A stretch of DNA of 33,925 bases from a virus. The notes beneath the pieces were generated by a model that was given only the letters and a program-made list of their open reading frames with translations, had not been told where the DNA came from and ran no database searches. Position numbers and translations under genes: made by a program. Shown piece by piece: positions 29,565 to 33,925 of the stretch (positions are counted from its first letter, which is position 1; each line of letters begins with the position of its first letter). The stretch covers positions 1-33,925 of the IMG/VR virus record IMGVR_UViG_3300028610_000992; one strand, written 5' to 3'.

Positions 29565-31702
29565 TGGACGACCAACGAACCCCGATGGGTAGTACCCTCT
29601 CCCCCATTAAGACTAGTAAGGATTTCAAAAGGACTCCGACCGGCTGGTACAAGAGGTGGGACTCTGAAATGGTCGCTGCTAACAAGCGAATCCGTAAATG
29701 GCACAGACAAGGCGACAAAATACAGGCAAGATATGCCGACCGAAGAGGTATGCAGGGGAGTCGAGGGTACTCTACAGACGAAACTGGTGCTGGCGGGAAT
29801 ATGTTCAGAGTCAATCTGTTCAATGCCAATATCAATACTCAGCGCTCCATGCTATACGGGAGTACGCCAAAGGTAGACGTCTCGCGCCGCTTTGCCGACG
29901 CAGATGACGACGCGGCGCGGGTTGGTTCACTTATCCTCAATCGTTTACTGAACACTAGCATTGAGGCCTCTGGTGATGATTACAAATCGTGCCTCCAGTA
30001 TAGCCTAGATGACAGGCTACTCCCCGGCCTCGGCATTGCGCGTGTTCGCTATGAAGTGGAAATGGAGAAAGTTGAACACGAGGAAATTGTTGGCGACGAT
30101 AATATGGTGCAGGCTGAGGCCTATACTGAAGAAAAAATACTTAGCGAAAAAGCCCCGGTGGACTATGTTCACTGGGATGACTTCAGGTGGGGCTGGGCGC
30201 GAACGTGGTCTGAAGTGCCGTGGATTGCCTTCCGTTCATACCTTACTAAGGATCAAGCCACGGCACGATTTGGTAAGGAGATGGCTGATCAGCTCCAGTA
30301 CAAGAATAAGAGTATTGGGGAGCTAGTTGAAAAACGGCTAACCGCAGAAGAAACAGCGGATGCGTGGGATAGGGCTGAAGTGTGGGAAATTTGGGACAAA
30401 CAGACAGAACAGGTTTTCTGGTGGTCCAAAGGTTTTGAACGCATCCTGGATAAAAAGAGGGACCCTCTGAAGTTATTTGGCTTCTGGCCCACGCCAGAGC
30501 CAATGCTCGCTAACTGCGTCTCGAATCTGCTCTTGCCGCAGCCGGACTTTGCCATTGCCCAAGATCTCTACAACGAAATCGATGAACTGGAGACGCGGAT
30601 TGGCATCATAACGACTGCGGTGAGGGTAGTTGGTGTATACGATGAAGCTAATGATGGTGTGAAGCGTATGCTGGAGGAGGGTTTTGAAAATGATCTGATT
30701 CCAATGAAGAATTGGGCACAGTTCTCTGAAAAGGGCGGTATGGACGGGCAGGTGGATTGGCTCCCCATTGAAGACATTGTTAATGCTCTTGAAAAGTTGG
30801 TGTCCCAGCGATCAGATGCAATGGCCCTCCTGTATGAGGTCACAGGGATGGCCGATATTGTCCGAGGAGCATCTGGGCCATCACGTGAGTCGGCTGCTGC
30901 TGCTGAAGGTAAGAAGACCTTTGCTTCTATACGCATACAGGCTCTACAAGAGGACTTCGCACGGTTTGCCAGTGATCTTATGGCGCTGAAGGGTGAAGTT
31001 ATCTGCAAACACTTTGAAGCCAAAACCATTGTAGAGGATTCTAATATCCTGCGAACGCCTGATGGCCAAAATCAAGAGTTGATTCAGTCAGCTTTGAAAC
31101 TTCTTAAGGACCCAGAAGAGGCTGCATGGCGCATTGAAGTCCGACCAGAGTCAGTGGCTATGGTGGATTATGATAAGATGCGGCAGGAACGTGGTGAATT
31201 TATTACTTCTGTTTCTACTTTCATGCAATCGGCCGCGCCTCTGGTACAGATGGATCCAAACGCCACTCCCACACTTATTGAGTTGCTCAAATGGGCAGTC
31301 GCAGGCTTCAAAGGTAGCCGTGAGATTGAGGGTACGCTTGATAGGGCTATTGAGGCTATGCAGAAAGCTCAACAGCAGGAGCAACAGGAAGAAGAGGGTC
31401 CCAGCGAGGCCGAACTGGAGATGCAGCGGTCCCAGCAGGAGCACCAGCAGGATATGGAGCTTCAGGCTTCCAAGCATCAGCAATCTATGCAAGAACTACA
31501 GGCCAAGCATCAGGCAGATATGAAGGAAGCACAGACAGAATTCCGGATGGAGATGAAGAAGATACAGGCCGAAATGCTGGCAGCAATACAAGAGGAAATT
31601 GCTCAGTCGCAGGCAGCGATGGTACAGGACGATCGCGAAACTGCCAATACAATGAAAATAGACGACAACAAGCCGAGGCCTGGAGGCGACAACGGTGCGT
31701 AG
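29564..31702 (+). CDS. Portal protein
   Basis: 712 residues; TAATG overlap with TerL. The N-terminal domain has the usual portal pattern (FKRTPTGWYKRWDSEMVAAN then NLFNANINTQRSMLYGSTPK, LRRFA). The C-terminal 170 residues are Gln-, Glu- and Lys-rich with long heptad-like stretches (SELEMQRSQQEHQQDMELQA type), a predicted coiled coil that could form the long tunnel or barrel inside the capsid. It forms the dodecameric ring for DNA passage and joins head and tail. Position after TerL and before scaffold is standard. Confidence 0.88.
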   Translation: MDDQRTPMGSTLSPIKTSKDFKRTPTGWYKRWDSEMVAANKRIRKWHRQGDKIQARYADRRGMQGSRGYSTDETGAGGNMFRVNLFNANINTQRSMLYGSTPKVDVSRRFADADDDAARVGSLILNRLLNTSIEASGDDYKSCLQYSLDDRLLPGLGIARVRYEVEMEKVEHEEIVGDDNMVQAEAYTEEKILSEKAPVDYVHWDDFRWGWARTWSEVPWIAFRSYLTKDQATARFGKEMADQLQYKNKSIGELVEKRLTAEETADAWDRAEVWEIWDKQTEQVFWWSKGFERILDKKRDPLKLFGFWPTPEPMLANCVSNLLLPQPDFAIAQDLYNEIDELETRIGIITTAVRVVGVYDEANDGVKRMLEEGFENDLIPMKNWAQFSEKGGMDGQVDWLPIEDIVNALEKLVSQRSDAMALLYEVTGMADIVRGASGPSRESAAAAEGKKTFASIRIQALQEDFARFASDLMALKGEVICKHFEAKTIVEDSNILRTPDGQNQELIQSALKLLKDPEEAAWRIEVRPESVAMVDYDKMRQERGEFITSVSTFMQSAAPLVQMDPNATPTLIELLKWAVAGFKGSREIEGTLDRAIEAMQKAQQQEQQEEEGPSEAELEMQRSQQEHQQDMELQASKHQQSMQELQAKHQADMKEAQTEFRMEMKKIQAEMLAAIQEEIAQSQAAMVQDDRETANTMKIDDNKPRPGGDNGA

Positions 31703-32003
31703 GACTTGGCGGTGGATCAACGGGGCTTCAGTAGAGGTTACTCCCTCTAATAATATCCCTCGTGATGACATGCGATTTGAGACACCCTTTGTTAGCCCCG
31801 TTGATGGCAGCTTAATTCGTAATAAACAGGATTTGCACGACCATAACCGTCGGAACAATGTTGAACAGACATCTGACGGCCATATGCAGGACTGGCAGGG
31901 CAAGAAGCAAGAGCGTGAGGACTTCTTGGCTGGCAGGACTGGAAAAGAAGAACGGATAGAGGCTATAAAAGAGACCCTCTACAAATTAGGAGAAAGACCA
32001 TGA
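31695..32003 (+). CDS. Small protein between portal and scaffold
   Basis: 102 residues; GTG start with GGAGG 8 bases upstream, 8 bases inside the portal gene. It contains SPVDGSLIRNKQDLHDHNRR (residues about 34-53), like a short conserved gene often seen between portal and scaffold in podoviruses. Role unknown; head assembly likely by context. Confidence 0.55.
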   Translation: MRRTWRWINGASVEVTPSNNIPRDDMRFETPFVSPVDGSLIRNKQDLHDHNRRNNVEQTSDGHMQDWQGKKQEREDFLAGRTGKEERIEAIKETLYKLGERP

Positions 32004-33094
32004 CCGGTGACACAATGCGTGAGGCTATGGAGGCTGCATTTGATGGAGCAGAGAATGAAGAAGAGCAAGAAGAAACAGGGGGATCCCCAGCGGAGCCCGA
32101 GGAGTCCTTGGGGGCTGCCGAAGCCGGCGAAGAAACCGGGGCCGAAGGGGCCGAAGCAGTTGTCGAAGACGAACTCGGAGAAGGTGCTGTTCCAGAAGGT
32201 GCGGGAGCGGAACCGCTACCTATTGATGCCGCTCCCGAAGGAGATGCTCAGCCTCTTGGAGGAGATTCGCCAGCGCCCGTTTCCTGGACACCAGCAGCCC
32301 GCGAACATTGGGCAGGAATCCCCCCAGAAGCGCAAGCAGAGATTATTAAACGGGAAGGGGACATTGCACGAGGACTTCAGCAGGCTTCCGGGCATAAACG
32401 CGTCGCTGATGAATACTTTAAGACGGTAGCCCCTTTCCAGAGTTTCATACAGGCGGCTAATTCAACGCCGGCTCAGGCTATTACTGAGCTTATGACTACT
32501 GCGGCTCAGCTTACACAGGGTTCCCCCCAGAAGAAAGCTCAGGTAGTGCAAAATATCATCAATGAGTACGGGGTTGATATTACCATGCTGGATGATCTGT
32601 TATCTGGTCAGCCAGTACAGGACGATCCTAATGCCCCATTGCTCGCTGCTATTGATGAGCGGCTTGCACCTATGAATGACTTTATGGGGACGGTGCAACA
32701 AGGACGCCAGGAGCAAGCTCACGAGGTGAACCAAGAGGCAGCTACTGAATTAGGAGCTTTCCAGCAAACTCACGGAGAGTATTACGAAGACTTACGGGAA
32801 GATATGGCTGATATTATGGAAATGGCCACTAACCGAGGGCGTGATATGAGCTTAGAACAAGCATATGAATATGCGGCTAATGCTCATCCTGAAATCGGAC
32901 CTATTCTAAAACAACGAGCAGCGGCTGAGGCAGGCAAGTTAGACCCAGCGACAGCGGCAGCTAAGAGGGCCGCAGCATCTAGTATTCGCGGGGCTGCGAA
33001 TAGCGGAGGAGGCCCACAGGCTGACGGCAGTGATACTCGGGCTTTAATGACTGAGTTATGGGATGATGCAGCAGGTGATGTAGGTCACGGGTAG
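32000..33094 (+). CDS. Scaffold protein
   Basis: 364 residues; start overlaps the previous stop. The first 100 residues are very acidic (EEEQEETGGSPAEPEESLGA type), followed by a helical body (REHWAGIPPEAQAEIIKREG, TPAQAITELMTTAAQLTQGS, then AKRAAASSIRGAANSGGG). Acidic N-terminus, helical body and basic C-terminal end are typical of scaffold proteins that shape the prohead and then leave. Position right before the capsid gene supports it. Confidence 0.75.
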   Translation: MTGDTMREAMEAAFDGAENEEEQEETGGSPAEPEESLGAAEAGEETGAEGAEAVVEDELGEGAVPEGAGAEPLPIDAAPEGDAQPLGGDSPAPVSWTPAAREHWAGIPPEAQAEIIKREGDIARGLQQASGHKRVADEYFKTVAPFQSFIQAANSTPAQAITELMTTAAQLTQGSPQKKAQVVQNIINEYGVDITMLDDLLSGQPVQDDPNAPLLAAIDERLAPMNDFMGTVQQGRQEQAHEVNQEAATELGAFQQTHGEYYEDLREDMADIMEMATNRGRDMSLEQAYEYAANAHPEIGPILKQRAAAEAGKLDPATAAAKRAAASSIRGAANSGGGPQADGSDTRALMTELWDDAAGDVGHG

Positions 33095-33215
33095 TTTGCA
33101 TTTCACACCTTTTATATGCTATCCTACACGGGAACTAGGAACTCCCAGCCTTAGCGCAGATTCCCCAAGTTGGCAGAAAATATTCTTTTCACATAAAGCC
33201 ATGGAGGAATCATAA

Positions 33216-33925
33216 ATGGCATTCCCAAATGTTAGCGATATCATTGCGACAACGATTGAAAGTCGTACGCGCAAAATTGCTGACAACGTAACTGCGAACA
33301 ATGCCCTGCTGAGTAAGCTCAGTATGAAAGGTAAGATCAAGCCGGCCTCCGGTGGTACAAAGATCTTGCAGGAACTCAGTTTTGCTGAGAACTCCAATCA
33401 GGGCTGGTATAGCGGCTACGACCTTCTGCCTGTTGGTGTATCGGACGTGCTCAGTGCTGCTGAATACGATTGGAAACAGGCAGCGGTCCCCGTTGTCATC
33501 TCTGGCCTGGAGATGTTGCAAAACTCCGGCCGGGAACGCATGATTGACCTTATGGAAGGTCGGTTGGGCGTTGCAGAATCAACCATTGCAAATCTCATAA
33601 GTGACGGCCTGTACTCCGACGGGACTGGCTCAGCCGGTAAGGAAATTACCGGGCTTGACGCCGCAGTTCCAGTGGATCCAACGACTGGCACTTATGGGGG
33701 AATCGATCGGGCAACCTTCACCTTCTGGCGCTCGCAAGTGCAGACCGTATCGGTCACTGCCGCAAACGTCCAGCAAACGATGAATGCTCTGTGGTCAAGT
33801 CAAGTCCGCGGATCAGATCGACCAGACTTAATCCTGATGGATAACCTCTTCTGGCAGATTTACGTTGCATCCTTACAGGCTCAGCAGCGTTTCAATTCGC
33901 CAGAGGTTGGCAACCTCGGGTTCCC
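33216..33925 (+). CDS. Major capsid protein (3' partial)
   Basis: Open from ATG 33216 to the end of the window with no stop; GGAGG lies 8 bases before the ATG. The start MAFPNVSDIIATTIESRTRK and the block TANNALLSKL then KGKIKPASGGTKILQELSFA are typical of podovirus major capsid proteins of the HK97 fold. It forms the head shell. The 121-base gap before it has no gene; AACTAGGAACTCC and a TTGCAT near 33098 are too weak to call a promoter with confidence. Confidence 0.85.
   Translation, partial: MAFPNVSDIIATTIESRTRKIADNVTANNALLSKLSMKGKIKPASGGTKILQELSFAENSNQGWYSGYDLLPVGVSDVLSAAEYDWKQAAVPVVISGLEMLQNSGRERMIDLMEGRLGVAESTIANLISDGLYSDGTGSAGKEITGLDAAVPVDPTTGTYGGIDRATFTFWRSQVQTVSVTAANVQQTMNALWSSQVRGSDRPDLILMDNLFWQIYVASLQAQQRFNSPEVGNLGF

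Noticed and set aside
30568-31029. 153-codon minus-strand frame inside the portal gene
   Set aside because: It is antisense to a conserved portal frame, Ser/Arg-rich and without a ribosome site; typical shadow of a plus-strand gene.
1-33925. Temperate phage or prophage
   Set aside because: No integrase, excisionase, repressor or attachment site was recognised in the window; absence outside the window cannot be judged.

Overview
The window is one continuous piece of a tailed bacteriophage genome, most likely a strictly lytic podovirus (short-tailed) of a Gram-negative host. The short-tail call rests on a P22 gp10-like stabilisation protein, a set of internal/ejection-type virion proteins, a short virion cassette and an A-family DNA polymerase. 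No integrase, repressor, transposase, tRNA, rRNA or CRISPR array was seen. Genes are tightly packed, and start and stop codons often overlap (TAATG, ATGA, GTGA), so long co-translated operons are likely. The window opens inside a tail/stabilisation gene and closes inside the major capsid gene, as expected for an arbitrary cut of a circularly permuted or circular assembly.

Layout. (1) 1-7442, plus strand: end of the tail stabilisation gene, a GNAT-like protein, several virion or ejection-type proteins and a tail fibre. (2) 7452-9809, plus strand: lysis region with a spanin-like membrane/coiled-coil protein, a DUF5675 protein, a secreted protein and several small membrane proteins including a Holin_3TMs member. 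(3) 9878-20984, minus strand: DUF3310 protein, then a thymidine-hypermodification cluster (ThyA-like enzyme, HMUDK_hel/aGPT-Pplase-type protein, TAGT-type glycosyltransferase), a small basic protein, then recombination and replication genes (SNF2-type helicase, VRR-NUC nuclease, Cas4/RecB-like nuclease with a predicted Fe-S cluster, DNA polymerase A) and a string of small conserved genes. (4) 21141-24999, plus strand: small early genes including a SprT-like protein, then a large primase-helicase. (5) 25000-26091: an unusual, highly structured intergenic region, my candidate replication origin and control region, with a small gene inside it that is a paralogue of the small basic protein at 13151. 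(6) 26092-33925, plus strand: packaging and head genes (TerS-like, TerL, portal, scaffold, major capsid).

How it fits together. The primase-helicase and PolA copy the genome, probably starting from the iteron-rich region next to the primase gene. The VRR-NUC, SNF2 and Cas4-like proteins form a recombination/repair set. The ThyA homologue could make thymidylate or 5-hydroxymethyl-dUMP; with the HMUDK_hel-type protein and TAGT glycosyltransferase it suggests that this phage carries a modified thymine in its DNA, probably as protection from host nucleases. Late genes (packaging, head, tail, lysis) all run on the plus strand and would be contiguous if the genome closes into a circle.

The most noteworthy signals are the hypermodification cluster, a dispersed TTWACATAAT motif that overlaps several promoter boxes and is arrayed eleven times around the 25530 gene, ten copies of a GGTAGCCAG-type iteron at the end of the primase gene, and a pair of diverged small paralogues each followed by a strong terminator. 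Gene calls are from reading the sequence and recalled family signatures only; no database search was run.
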